DNA of 64,000 nucleotides, from the NCBI GenBank assembly GCA_973895155.1, contig OZ316891.1, positions 10,602,001 through 10,666,000 of the forward strand, in the 5' to 3' direction. Positions 10,880 through 24,120 of the stretch are shown here, one piece after another. Numbering within the stretch: position 1 is the stretch's first letter; every line of letters begins with the position of its first letter. The stretch is from Marsupella aquatica. Lineage: Eukaryota > Marchantiophyta. The position numbers were made by a program, and so were the translations under genes. The notes below the pieces were generated by a model, which did not search any database, was not told where the DNA came from, and worked only from the letters and a program-made list of their open reading frames with translations.

Positions 10880-13800
10880 ATGCCGTCGAAAGATCGTGTT
10901 TCGTACTTCTACGATGGTACGCAATTTCTTTTCACCTCTGCGAGAATTCTCTGTAATTCTATTGGTTCGCTCTGAGACCTTTTCACGCCTGTGAGTTCTA
11001 TGAGACTTTGTGGTTCGTACTCAACTGCCACTGGATTTGTACGGTATATAGGTCTGTTGAGAGTCTTGACAAATACCCGTCCCTTACTGCTTTATCTTCC
11101 TCCAGTGGTCCTTCCTCGTCTAATTCACCCTCAGATTCGTGTTTCTCCAGCTAGTACTTCGTGAAGCGTATGGTTTCTCAATGCAATCGCAAATATTATG
11201 GTCGTCGGTAATCCTCAACGCTGAGCAGACCTTACTTGAGCACTGTGGACTAGTACTTCTATTGGTCTTCAATGAGCTTCTCATCAGACTCATGTCTATT
11301 CGTGCAGGGGATGTGGGTAGTGTGTACTATGGACCAAACCACCCGATGAAGCCCCATCGTCTGTGCATGACGCACAGCTTGGTCCTTGCATATGGACTCC
11401 ATGATAAGATGGAGATATATGTACGTTCCTTTTATCGCTGAATTGTCTAATGATTGTGGGGCTGTGAATTACCGTGCTGTCTCATTAGCTTTGTATTAAT
11501 GCACTTTAAACACCAATTGATAATGAAGTATTATGTTCGGAGTTGTCTTCTATTCTGTATAGAGAAGCAAATGCCCTTCTATAAACTTTATGCCAGCTGT
11601 CTACAAATTGTTTATTCAAAACTTTATCGAGTCCATGTCACGGGCAGAAGCAGCTATGTTGTACGGCAAGAGAGAGTTAAAAGCAACCTAGACTGACATC
11701 TCTTAAAAACTATCGACAGAGACCTCACAAAGCGTATCCGCTAGAACTTGCACAATTTCATTCGGAGGACTACATTGAGTTTTTGCACAGAATTACTCCT
11801 GAAATGCAAGACCAGTACAAGAACGAATTGCAAAGATGTAAGTATTTTCCTTCAGCTAACCTAAGCGAGCTTATTCGGACCCTTTAACATTAATGCGATA
11901 CCGCGGTCTTCTTTCTTTTCCAACTAGCCCTCCTGTCTAATGGGAGTTATTAGAATACTGGGATTGACTACGGATAATCATTGACCTAAGTTCGCCTAAT
12001 TCAATGCTTGCAGCTCGCTCTCTTCGAAATTGATTCCAGAAAATTCCCACCTCACACTTGTAATTATATGGCTCCCACAGTCTTCGTGGTACACCTATTG
12101 TGATATTTTTTAGATGATTCTCATCGGTTCTTCCCCTTTTGCGGAGGCCCTCTGTTGGTGATGCTCAATGGAGCTCTGTTTTTATACCCAGAACCTTCCC
12201 TTGCTTGCAAAAGGAAACCTCCTTAGCTTGTCCAGGCAATGCTTCGTTCTGGTCTAAACTTTGTAGTAAAACCTTCAAGGCAGAGTGCACATACCCCACC
12301 TACTATGCCACATCGTGGTGGGCATGGGGGTGTTAGTTACGTATGCTAGATGTCTTTGTCCAGAGCTCCTGCGACTTGAAAATAAGTATTTTCTTCTCCG
12401 TAGGGGTGATGACGAATGTTATCTGGAAACCCTAAGCCTCATATGAATACACTGAAAGCCCCATCTTCACTGCGAAGCTACGAGTAGATAGCTCGTTAAG
12501 TAGCTGTTGTTTCTGATGGGGAGGACAGGTAAGTGTGCAGGTATCAATGGATCTATACTGTGATAAGAGGAGAGCAGAGGAGATGGTAGAATGATACTTC
12601 CAGCTTCAGCTTCAGGTGTCCAATTGGTTCATCTATTTCTCTTTCTGTACTGGACATAATTGGATAATCCAGCTAAACATGTAGTCATTTTAGCTTCAGA
12701 CACAGGAATCACTACTTTGCTAAAGGGAACAGTTTTGTTGTGTTTCAAGGCTGTAGCTAGCTGGGTGTCCGTCTTGGCCATAATTCATGTGGCCGTCTAA
12801 AACACTGCTCTGTGTGATGGACCGAACCAGGAACTGGATAGAAACCCTACCAGTGTAAGTGCAACTTATTTGTCCATTAGTAGGTGAATTAGATCTAAAG
12901 AATTGTAACTGTTCATACCCCGTGAGTGAACTCGGGTCTGAATGAGACTGAAGCCCATGTAGGTGACATCTTTCAAAGACTTGACTGACTGGCACCTCCA
13001 CGCATTGACAGTCTGTCGCAAAACTTGGAATTTCCTTGGCAGCTCCATTTACTGAATCTATTGCGTTCTTGCTTAGAAGGCTTTATCCCGATTGTAAATA
13101 CCAAATGAGGAAATTTTCCTCCTTAACCTTTGATGCTTTTTTACTACTAGTATCTGAGTCGTCGTTTACGTGTCTTAGTTGTGATAAGTCAAGCTTCTTT
13201 ACTGCCTTTTTTGTGAACTTTACTGCGTGTATGGTGGCAAGGGTCGGGCACCGAGTTAGCAATGAGTAAATATTTGTGAACTTTTTTGCATTGATAAAAA
13301 CGTCCTGCTGACTGTCTCGATAGGACAGACTCACTATTGTTAGCTTGTCTACCAGTCAGGGAAAGTTGTATTCTTACAAGCAATTATTTCATTAGAAAAC
13401 GTTCTGATCGCCGCGTTTGTGCCTCTTGAAATCAGATAACATGGGGGAGGACTGTCCAGTTTTCGACAACTTGTTTGAGTTTTGTCAGATTTACGCTGGT
13501 GGCACCATTGGTATTTCTCTGTTTCCTTTAGCCCCTGACAGTCCTCTGGTTGCCACAAAGTCTTGTCAATGAGGTTACCAGCAGTTTTAAAATATCTGAT
13601 TACATGATGATTATCTGAAATCCGTCATATTATCCAAGGAGTACCAAATGACTCTCTCATTCCCATCGCTTCTCTGGAAGTCTCTCATAACAAATCCAGT
13701 CTGGATTCTCAATTTAGACCCTGACTTTAGCTTTGCCAGTTGCAGCTTCCCTGTACAAGTTTTTCCTCCTCCCTGATGAAGATTGTACTTACATGTCGCA

Positions 13801-16706
13801 GATGCTGCCCATCGATTGAACAACGGCTTGTGTGACATAGCCATAAATTGGGCTGGTGGTCTGCATCATGCCAAAAAATGTGAAGCATCAGGATTCTGCT
13901 ATGTGAACGACTTGGTTCTCGGAATCTTGGAGTTGCTGAAATACCATCCCAGAGTATTATACATTGACATTGATGTTCATCATGGTGATGGTGTGGAAGA
14001 GGCTTTCTACCTCACTGACAGGTGAATGTTATGGATTAGTGATCCAACCTTCTTTGAAATGCCACACTCTTATGGGAAAGTATAGATGCCACGTTCTGCT
14101 TATCTACTGACATATTTTGGAGGGCAGATCGCTGTTCATGGTTCTTTTAAAGTTTTGTTTGTACTTTGCTTTTGACCCGTTTCTTGTAGAAGAATCGGGC
14201 AGCTTGTGTCACCTGAATTTGTCGTGAGAAATAGAACTCGATTGGACCAGTCAGTTAGGGTATGCTTAAACGTCAGTTGAGAATGTGTTGTGTGCGTAAC
14301 GAAAAACAATTGCTATTGCAAGCAGGGTAATGACCGTGAGTTTTCACAAATTTGGTGACTTGTTCTTCCCGGGAACTGGAGACGTTAAGGTACTGCTGCA
14401 TGGCGTACTACAAACGAATGGCACGAGTAATTTACCACCTAGTCTTGTCAAAAGATGCCCAAATGAAAAGCAACGCAGTAATGATAAGCACAGACAGGAT
14501 GACACCTTCATTGGAAGTAGCCTCATTTCACTCTACATATTTCATCCTTAGTAGGGTGCATGTACATACCCTATCTGCAAAATTTCAACCAGATGGTGAG
14601 GATGTGATGGAGGACTTTGCTAGGGGATGTGATGAAGGGTGTCATACAATTTTTGGTATATGAGTTTCTCACTACGTTGGAACCGTTTTTGGAATAAAGG
14701 ACGTAGGGGAGAAAGATGGGAAGTACTACTCCATAAATGTGCCACTGAAGGATGGAATTGATGACACTAGTTTTACAAGACTATTCAAGACGGTCCGTGT
14801 CCACAAATGCCATCACCTTTTTTTTCGTCAACTGTTTAAAGAGAATATTTCCTAGCTTAAGCTCAGGAGACGGCAGCCGGGCTGACAAGTGACAGTGTAT
14901 CTATCTTTGTGTGAGTGCAGATCATATCGAAGGTTGTTGAATTCTATCAACCTGGTGCTGTTGTTCTCCAGTGTGGAGCTGACTCACTTGCCGGAGACCG
15001 GCTTGGATGCTTCAACCTCTCAATTGATGGTGCTCGTTTTATCCTCTGTATCATGTAATCGATATCTATCTTGGAAGACTTCACTAGTTTGTAGAGAAAC
15101 CTAGGGCTGAATGGAGCCATTCTTTTACTGTCACTTAGACACATGATTCACTGACATACCCTGTACAATGATTCATTGGATGAACAGGCCATTCAGAGTG
15201 TGTCAGGTTTGTGAAGAAGCTTGGCCTGCCATTGCTGGTAGGTGGTCCGACTGACACTTAATGCCAGATGTATAAGATAATACACAGCTGTATCTTTAGG
15301 TTTATAATGGGCAGATCATTGAGATACTGTACCCTAGGCACACTTTTAGTCCCGGTGGGGGATCATGGGTTCTGAAAAGTCACTGAACTAGGATAAGTCT
15401 GAGCAGAACGTGAGACTCAGTGTTGCATTTCTCCTATTATATGGACTTGGTCACCAATACAGCTACCTGCATTAACTGACGCCATTTGCAGGTCACTGGA
15501 GGAGGTGGATACACGAAGGAGAATGTGGCTAGATGCTGGACAGTAGAAACAGGGGTCCTTGTCGACACTGAACTTCCCAATGGTGCGTTAAGTTGTTGTT
15601 GGCTTCTGTGCGTTATACTTGTCTTATTGCACTTATTTTATGCAATGCCCTTAAGGTTGAAGGCTCTGCAAGTGGGAAGGGAAGGAGTGGCTGTTTCCTG
15701 TGAATCTAAGCTGTTTTTTTTGCCTTCGTTTTTTCCTTACGAGTGAAATTCGGGAGTCATGGAAAGTTTAAATAAAATAAAATAATTAATTTCTTTGAGG
15801 GAGGGGGGAGGGGGTGGCCTGGCTTCATGATTTCATCTTCAATCGTGTAATTGAAAATCGTTCGTTGCGTTTGGAACCTTGTGCCCGCAGAGATACCTGA
15901 CAATGACTATTTGAAGTACTTCAAGCCTGACTTTACTTTAAAAGTCAACTCTGGCAACCAGGTGGTATGTATCTATTCTCTTCTACACAAGCCGTGCTGG
16001 TAGCTGCATCTGACAGAAATCGGAACTTTCATCCAGGAGGTCTTAAATTTCATTAGATTCTGAGTACCCTCTTTTCATTTTATGTGCCGTCACTTTGTAT
16101 GCTACTTTTCTATGCAAAATCTAATATAGGTTCTATTCGCAGGAAAACCTGAATGGAAAGACATATCTAAGCACAATCAAAATGCAAGTGTTGGAAAACC
16201 TTCGCAGCATCCAACATGCACCTGGCGTGCAGATGCATGAGGTGCATTGCTCGCCCTGTCAAACTTTTCATTGTGCAATAATTCTGGAATGCTGCTTTTT
16301 CAAATGCATTTATCAAAACTAACTTGTTTTATTACGGCATGTCTCAGGTCCCACCTGACTCGTATTTTCCAGAATTTGATGAAGATGACATAAACCCAGA
16401 TGAGCGCATGGACCGTAAGTAAAATCTTAAAGTCTCTGGTGTAAATTACTTCAGTGGGCGCCTCCTAATAGATATGCGCTACGAAGTGACCAACCTAGGC
16501 AGACATTCCGGCTGTGTTTGCAGTAGTCACGATAGTGAAGCGCTGTTGCAATTTTGTCTAGCCTCATAGGAAAACTTACTTCATTTCTGATTTGACTTTT
16601 CTATGTGTTGGCAGAGCACACACAGGATAAGCACATACAAAATGATGGAGAGTACTATGATGGTGAAAATGATCAAGATCATGACGGCGGAGAGGAACCT
16701 AGCTAA
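10880..16706 (+). CDS. HDA9: Class I (RPD3-type) histone deacetylase, HDA9-like
   Basis: Fourteen exons give 433 aa: 10880-10916, 11308-11420, 11720-11837, 13436-13510, 13802-14021, 14326-14389, 14700-14792, 14921-15029, 15188-15237, 15492-15582, 15891-15964, 16143-16241, 16348-16414, 16615-16706. Every junction keeps phase and rebuilds family sequence. It removes acetyl groups from lysines using zinc. The catalytic set is intact: His136/His137 (GGLHHAKK), zinc ligands Asp172 and His174 (DIDVHHGDG) and Asp261 ([10 protein letters not shown]), and Tyr300 (TGGGGYT). The start [17 protein letters not shown], the [10 protein letters not shown] segment, the [14 protein letters not shown] segment and a short acidic tail ending EEPS match Arabidopsis HDA9 (426 aa) rather than HDA6 or HDA19, which have longer tails. 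The donor of exon 11 could be 15961 or 15964; the latter gives the better splice site and the family's NQVENLN reading. Confidence 0.95.
11838..13435 (+). other. Long intron 3 of the histone deacetylase gene
   Basis: This 1.6-kb intron separates the exon ending KNELQR from the exon starting [10 protein letters not shown]. The donor is T|GTAAGT and the acceptor ATCAG|AT. No other coding segment is recognised inside it. Confidence 0.85.
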
Positions 16707-18197
16707 AGGAGTAAAGCACCGCGTATACATCCAACTCTTGATCACTTTACCGCCGCAGGCAGCTGCTGAACGACACACGATCATGCTCATTCTGAGGATG
16801 GGCAGTTTTGAGTGCGATGACTATGTAAAGCAGCGTCAAAACCTAGCAGAAGCTGTAGAAAAGTTTTTGAATCATGAAACGTAGGTAGTAGTCAACACGA
16901 TTCTTCCTCATACTCAAGAGGTACTATGTATATTTTCTCATGCTGTATAGTTGGACCCATCCCAAGTCCATTGACGAGTTACGCTCCGTTTGCGTCTTTT
17001 AGTTTTTATTGCCTTTGAAGATGGATAGTCTAGACCCGCAATTATTACATTTCTCAGAGAGCGCGGATTGGAAGGTGCAAACATTTCAATGTTAGATGGG
17101 AGAAATCGTTCCAGAGAGCAAGCTTTACCGTCTACCTGGTGCAGAGTTGTATGATCTCTATCTGCAATGAAAGGGATCACAGATTGATTAAATTGCAAAT
17201 TTCTTCAACTTAGTAAACATGCCAATCTTATTTCATGTGAGCGATCAAGTCGGGCAAGAACTACGTCTACGTCAGCTATGATTGTGTTTGGTATTCACGA
17301 CAGGAGGCGTGTCAAGTCCTCCCAGTTTTCTATTGCAGAACTTTTGGGCTTGTCCGTGTTTTGCGGGTGTGCTACAGTGTGCTATCTGATGGAGGTAGGG
17401 AATATGAACCCGTGTACGCTACAAATGACGAAACGTGAAAATAAACGAATGCTACTGTAAGACGGAAGTAGAAATGACATGATACAATTCTCCGGCCGAG
17501 AGATCTAGAAAATGGAGACGTGCCAAAATATGGAAAGCTCGTGATGAAGCTCCGGTCGCTCAACATACCACACCAGCCTACATTAATTAGCAACAGAAGT
17601 CGGCAACGACATCTAAGTTTTGCTTTGCCTTGTTTCGGTTTCTCAATCAGGACGATCAGTTTTAGCTTCAAAAAAAATTGCTAGACATCAATGGCGAGTA
17701 TGCAAGTGGCAAGGTTTGATTAGATGCTGTAGCTTAGGCGCTGAGGTCGTCATTCCATGCAAATGTTGTACGATAATTCAAGTTGTATTCTCGCAAAGAA
17801 CCTTCAAGTTGTGAGAGCTTTCTCCGGCCATGGTCCTTATGTTCACAGAGCTGAATTCCTGGCCACGACTAAGTGGAAAATTCCGTGGGGCTATTCAGTG
17901 ATCGAATTCAGTGAGTAAAGAACGTCTAGATCAAGCCTGGGTTTCAACCTGCATTTTTGTGGACGGAAAGTTAAAAACGTGAAAAGCTAGGCGTGTTTCC
18001 TAAAATATGGCACTTCCGTTAAACCACTTAACGTTCTGTAAGGGCCATTACGGGTTTCCATCCAGGCATAAGGGGGATTCCCTAACCTGAGTTACGAGAC
18101 TCTGTTGTGTCAGGGCCTTAATTAACTTATCACTATAGCAAGGGTATAGCAAGAGTGGACGGAAAACCTTACACAGCGGTAACCTGAACACTAGAAG

Positions 18198-18335
18198 CGG
18201 TAACCTGAACACTAGACAAAGATTACGCACGCACCCAGCCCGAGCCAGGAGCAAAGAGGAGCTCCACGGTAACCTGAACACTAGACAAAGATTACGCACG
18301 CACCCAGCCCGAGCCAGGAGCAAAGAGGAGCTCCG
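18198..18335. repeat. 69-bp tandem duplication
   Basis: CGGTAACCTGAACACTAGAC occurs at 18198 and 18267, and the following GCACCCAGCCCGAGCCAGG is repeated with it. A shorter piece of the unit (GGTAACCTGAACACTAG) also precedes the first copy at about 18178. Confidence 0.9.
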
Positions 18336-18935
18336 CAGCCCCACAGCCCCGAGAGCACAATCGCCCCCGGCCAAATCTAAAGTAACTCTTTTACAGCACA
18401 AAACACAATTCTACATGACAGGACTCCCGTAGTCTAGTGCACTAGCGCAATTTCGAATTGGAGTTTGCAGGGTTTAGCGTTGTTGGGGTCCTACACTAAT
18501 TTTGAATCGTACAGAGCTCTTCTCTTGTATACTGTCGCTTTGAAGATCGTCTCCTCTGTATTCCGTCGCTTCGAAGGACATGGAAATGACAACAATGTGC
18601 TTTCGGATCACGTCTCTCTGCCTCCAGAAGATCGAGAGGTTGTGGATGCGAAGAAATTTGACTTCATTTGGTGGGTCTCGACCCAAAACCGAGCCGGCTT
18701 CTGAATTGTCGTCATCGTGGGCAGATTAATGCTGAATTCGGTGCTGGCTGGAGTTTTCAAATATTTATTGCGTGAGTAATGTATCGCCAGTTTGGCCATT
18801 CTTTGGTCAAGGCGATAGTAATCTAGTAACGGACCTGGTTTCGGGAGGAGATTCTTGGTATGGGAGCCAACTAGATTTATTTGTGTATCACGCCTTGTTC
18901 AGTGCTGCTTCCTCTGCTGTTCTCTTATCTCTCTT

Positions 18936-18968
18936 CCGTTCTGTTCTGTTCTGTTCTGTTCTGTTCTG
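18936..18968. repeat. (TTCTG)n microsatellite
   Basis: About six perfect copies of the pentamer TTCTG lie in the putative leader of the NYN gene. Confidence 0.9.
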
Positions 18969-19588
18969 GGGCAGGCGTAGTTGGCCTTTGTGTGCGGCTG
19001 TTGTGGGGCTGCTGTTTGCTGGGGCTGGGACTGTCTGAGGCTTTTTTTCGTCGGAGTGTGCAGTGCTTTCGCTGCTCTGCTTCATTGCTCCCTTGCTTCC
19101 TTGCTTGCCATCGCATTTTACTGCTAGGATTGTTGTTGATGCTGGACATGTCTGAGACGATCTGCTGTTTCTTCTCAATGAAACTCGACTACATCTGCAT
19201 CAAGAAAGCAGGCGACTCTTTGGGTTATTAGCATAGAATTTTCCACACAGGAATCGTTCGGAAAGCCCTTAAGACTCCTCAGAAAAATAGATGATTTCTC
19301 ACCTGGATGTGTGCATATTCGCGAACGGGTTCGTTTGGATAAGGAGTCGACATTGAATTTCGGCCACATTCAGAATATGGACAAGGGGTAACGATTTCAC
19401 GGGAGGCAATAGATGATGCAACAGAAAGTCTCCCTTCTCAACAGGTGGCTGCAAGGAAAGAATGTATGCAGATGGAAAGGAGAGAGTACCCTTTGTAGAT
19501 TCGATGGTATTAGCTGCACATGGACAAACACTGAGGTGTGCTAACTGAGATGACGGAATGGTCGACATGGAGATGAGAAGCAGGAACA

Positions 19589-21923
19589 ATGAGATCCTTT
19601 AAAGGTTACCAAGCTTCCACTCTGCCTACATGGTTAGGAAACAGGGTAGCCTCCTCCAAGGCTTCCCTAGCGCAGATAGTGGAAGAGGTTAGGCAAGCTG
19701 GGACAGATCCCCACACAACTTCCAGTCTTAAGCCTGTCAAAGATGGCCCAGTTTCTAGAACATCTTCTCTGATAGCAAGAGATTGCAGGCCCACCAGAGG
19801 AGTCACCACCATCAGCGCAGGAGGTAGCGGGAGTGCTCCAAGCAGGCGAAAGGACCCTAACTCCTTATTAGGAGCTGGCTGGGAGGGAGGGGGTAAGGAT
19901 GTCGCAGTTGCAGTCTGGTGGGACTTTGAGAATTGCAATGTTCCTGTGGGTATTGAAGTGTACAAGGTTGGAGTCAATATTGTGTCAGGGTTGCGGATGT
20001 GTGGGCTTAAAGGCCCTGTCTCAATATCAGCGTACGGGGACATTCTGCAGCTGTCGAGGAGCACGCAGGAAGCACTAGCATCCACTGGGATCCGACTACA
20101 TCACGTTCCATCAGGTCTACTCTCTCACCATATCAGGAGTCCGCCGGACTATTGATCAGACGTTTAGTTCAGCCAGCTTAGGTTGTCAGTCTTCTCCTTT
20201 ACTGGCTTGCTGAGTCTGCTTCATTAATTTGCTCTTTCGGTATCTAGTTCAGGTATTTCCTTTCCCAGTGGTAGAGAGGCAAACTTTATTCCATTTAGTC
20301 CTGCCTAGTGCTGGATGTGCTGTGATTACTTTTTCTTTACTAAGTGACCTCGTCCTATATCTGCTACACGCTGCTGGGCATCTTAGTAACCCACTTGCTC
20401 AAATTTCTGTTGAATCAAATTCGATACTCTTGTGAGCTACTCGACTTTTGCATGTCTTTTCTTCTAAATCGCTGAGCCATTTCTGTCCATCCTCGGTAGT
20501 TCTCCTGATTTGGTCTGTGAAGCTGAGTAAAGTCTAGATTCCGGGTGGATTGAACGTCAGACATTTCTTGCAAACTGTTTTAAAGTCATTTTGAGCAAGC
20601 TTTCCTTTGGTCTTGAGAAATGAGCTCAACTATGAGACTGCAAGGTGACGTAATTAAAACTTGCAAAGCAGATGATCGTCTGATGTGGAATCTGAGATTT
20701 GTGTTCCTAATCTAATTTGAATGTCATTTCTTGCAGGAGGAAAAGATTCTAGTGACAGGGCACTTCTAGTCGATCTCCTCCTGTGGACTTTAGAGCATCC
20801 TCCGCCTGCACATCTATTTCTTATATCTGGGGATCGGGACTTTTCAAATGCGCTTCATAGACTGCGGATGATGAACTATAACATCTTGGTAGCCTGTCCT
20901 GCTGGAGCAATAGCTTCTCCAGCTTTATTGGGAGCAGCAACTCAAGTTTGGCAGTGGAACTCTCTTGTAAGGGGTGAAGGTTTACTTTCTGTGAACCCTT
21001 CCTCTGACTCCAAGACTTCTGAAGGATCGTCTGGAGCGGGAACTTTGTCGCAGGCCACTCAGAAACCTATCCCCTCCTCTTCCCATGAGCATCCAATTCC
21101 TCCAAATGGTGCAGCTAATCCTGATGGAGCATCCATTTGTCGTCCAATTGCTACTGAAGATATGGGAAAATCTCCAAATGAAGTGAAATTGTCGCGTCCA
21201 AGTGCGGATTCCCCTCGGAGAAAGGTTCCTAAAGAAGTAATGCAGCAGTTTCACAACCTTCTGGTATCTCATCCGAACGGAATCATGCTCACACATCTGC
21301 AGAAATGCATAGCAAATGATACGGTAGCTTTTGAGAAGGATTTCTATGGGCATGGTAAGATAGTGCCGTTCCTATTCTCTATTCCGCATGTTGTACGAGT
21401 TGAACGAGTGCTTCTGAAGGATAACAAATCCTGCTCGTACCTTTTAAAATCTACAGCTAAATCTGCTCAAACCAAACAACAAGAAACTAAGACAACTGCC
21501 GACACTCCAATTTCGACAAAGGTGACAATGGACCAAGAGGCTCCAAAGACCTCAACGTACGCGATGAAAAATCCAGAAACACCAGCTGTGGCAGTTTCAC
21601 GGAGGGCATTGAAGGTAGGTAGTACCTCACCTGAGCAACCAACGGAAACCTCAACTGATGATCGTGAGATTCCAGCACTACAAGCAGTTGAGGAGGCACA
21701 GTCAAAGGGCTCAGAAACCTCAACGAAGGAAGTGATTCAGTTGAATAGGGAAAGCCCTCCTCCACGTCTGCCTTCAGACACACCTGGTGAAGTGGAAAAA
21801 TTCGACCAAAGGGAGGTACGTGGAGATGAAAAAGCCCCAACATCAGGACTCTATTCATTCTTACCCTCCCTGATGAGCATGCTCAGAGGGCGACAGAAGG
21901 ACAAGGCCGCCGACCAAAAGTGA
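19589..21923 (+). CDS. NYN-domain ribonuclease-like protein with LOTUS/OST-HTH domain
   Basis: Two exons (19589-20114 and 20737-21923) join in phase 1 to give 570 aa. Residues about 104-255 form a NYN (PIN-like) nuclease fold of the MARF1 type. VWWDFENCNVP carries Asp112, GGKDSSDRALLVD carries Asp179, Asp182 and Asp188, and ISGDRDFSNAL carries Asp208 and Asp210, so the acidic metal-binding set appears complete. Residues about 338-413 (KEVMQQFHNLL...PFLFSIPHVVRVER) match a LOTUS/OST-HTH RNA-binding domain. The rest is low-complexity and rich in Ser/Thr/Pro/Glu. In animals MARF1 pairs the same domains to cleave mRNAs; the plant targets are not known from sequence. An in-frame stop just upstream supports this ATG, and leader introns are possible. 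Confidence 0.88.
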
Positions 21924-23654
21924 GGGTTTTCCCCACACGTCAGCAATTCAATTATTGGCACGAGTGAAGTTGGAAGCTCAGATTCTGACAAGAATTGAAT
22001 CTGGGGGGCCATTTGTCAATTCATCTATGTAACCCTCCATGTTCTCCAGTGCTCATAACCAGATTGTTTGAGGATATTTTGTCCTTTTACTCTACGCGAG
22101 TCAACTCAGTTGTGAATAACTAGTTAATTCATTCATGTCCGATTGGAAAGGCTTGGAAAGAAATTGATTCATTTGTTGTCAGATTAAGAGTTCTCTTTCT
22201 TATGAGGACAGAAACAGAACTCGCCGGTATTTGATAGATGAAAAAGAGTTATAGAAACGACAATCATTCTATTCAGGAGCTTTACGACCTCAGATGTCAA
22301 ATTAAACATATTACACGGATACCAAACTTTAATTAAAAATATTTTTTGGGACGCAAGGATCTACTGGCAAACGGAGTGGAGGGAATCTAGCCGCGTTGAA
22401 AGGATATTTTTCTGATTTGACTCCATAGAGGAGACATGCTCATATCGAGAAAAGGCAGGCTGGGAAAAGGGGTAGTAAGAGTGATAATGACAAGAAAGAA
22501 TTCATGACTCACTGCACATACTGCAGCAGAGACACAATGGGTCACACTGTTGGAACCCTGCAATTTCATCTGAGAAATAATGCTAGGCAGAACAAGCTTC
22601 TTGGTTGGAGTACACACATCCTTCATCTGAGCTTCAATACTGTATAGACTAAGCTGATCAGTTGAAATTGAGATTTTTACCCACATGCACGTTGCGTAAA
22701 TATGGATGACTTGCTCATTTACGAAAGCCAATCGATGAACCAACCCATGTCTTGGGTAGTGATCTTAGGTACTGTACCATGATCGATCCAAGCATTCACT
22801 ATTGTGCATGGCTTTGATTCATGGTTCTTCACAGAGATTGTCAAATATCCTATGACTCACTCTCTGCCAGTTGAGTACACCACTTGGTCTTTTGAAAAAG
22901 CTGGTACACCTGAAGTATGTGCAAATCAAGCCTGGAAGGATTAGAGCGAAGCTTGTAGACAGGCCCAGTGTAAGATCACCCCTTAAAGATACTTTGATAA
23001 TAGTACAGGCAGATGTTCGCAACTATAGAGCTATGGCACAACTGGTCCTGAGCAGATCCATATATAGAACTTTGTTGAGCCCATGAGCTGATCGAAGGAT
23101 CTTTTGTTCAACTACCCAAGGTGGTGACACATAAACTGTAATTGGGGCCAGGGTGAGGGAAACCCGGAAAAGAGAAAACCTACTATATTAACAGTTGTCC
23201 TCCTATTATCTTAATGCTAAACTCAGGAGACCCATGTGAGCATTTTTTATGAGCTTTCGGCTTGTTGTGGAATTGAAATTTTGCGTTGGGAAATGTGACA
23301 TGAAAGGAGTTTTTGGTAAAATGGATTGGCAGAAATACTTGTAGAAACCGACAAGTACTTAAAAGGGCAGGGACAGAAAGAGGACAAGAGGAAAGAGTTT
23401 TGAGTGACTGTACAGAAGCAAGAAGCTCAGAGGAAAACAAAAGGCAGCATATATGGACCCAATAACCAAGAACCTGAGGAGCTCCAAGTGCAATCATGAT
23501 TGCAAAATCTACAAGCCCCCCGCTGCAAAATCCCAAAGATGGTCCCGTGCCAAAGCCCAAGGATCCAAGTTGGTGGGCATGGGGGAAGCCTTAGCTTGAC
23601 AATCGGACATTAAAGTCTTCTTAGGCTGGGTCTCCCACGGCAAATGTTGAAACA

Positions 23655-23760
23655 TGAACCAACCTGCTTAGGTCAGTTGGCCAGGGGATTAGCCTAGGAT
23701 CCCCCCTCCACACACAAGGGGCGTGGAGTGTATGTTTGTGTTACCCTACACAGGGCATGC
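23655..23760 (+). mobile_element. SINE-like (tRNA-derived) fragment, family 1
   Basis: The segment has CTGCTTAGGTCAGTTGG (23664-23680), which resembles the Pol III A-box, followed by CCCCTCCACAC. It aligns with the copy at 49440-49640, which shares AACCAAC, GCTTAGGTCAGTTGG and CCCCTCCACAC in the same order. In this copy the B-box is lost to a small deletion and substitutions, so it is probably dead. Confidence 0.5.
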
Positions 23761-24120
23761 TCAGGATTCAACTGTCTATCCTATGTTGGATGGTCTCTCC
23801 TGGATGGGTCTGTTTTTGGTTTCAAGGCAAACGAAAAAATGGTAGAACCATGCCACTGTGTCCACCTGCATTTTAAAGGTTTGGTTTGGTTTCCTTGGTG
23901 TTCTTCCTCCTCCAGAGTGACATAAAAATACAAGCCCATGATCAAGCTTCTACCTCTGGTTTTTCTGAGACATTTACTTGATGGACCCCCAAAATGCAGA
24001 GTTTCTTGATGGACCCATGAGTAATCCAGACCGTTGATAGATCTCAAATCAATGTGGTCTATTAAGTAATACATTTTCAATTTAGAGGTCCATCAAATAT
24101 ATCTCTAGGTTTTTCTTGAT

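Larger units (their letters stand above)
16707..19588. other. Intergenic region and NYN-gene leader
   Basis: No gene is recognised. It contains the deacetylase 3' region, a GC-rich tandem repeat (18198-18335) and a pentanucleotide microsatellite (18936-18968). From about 18460 the sequence is probably promoter and 5' leader, possibly with a leader intron, of the NYN gene. An in-frame TGA lies a few codons upstream of its ATG, so the coding region does not extend without splicing. Confidence 0.5.

Noticed and set aside
22387-22743. 118-codon minus-strand open frame
   Set aside because: No domain, no flanking splice signals that extend it, and composition like the surrounding non-coding DNA.
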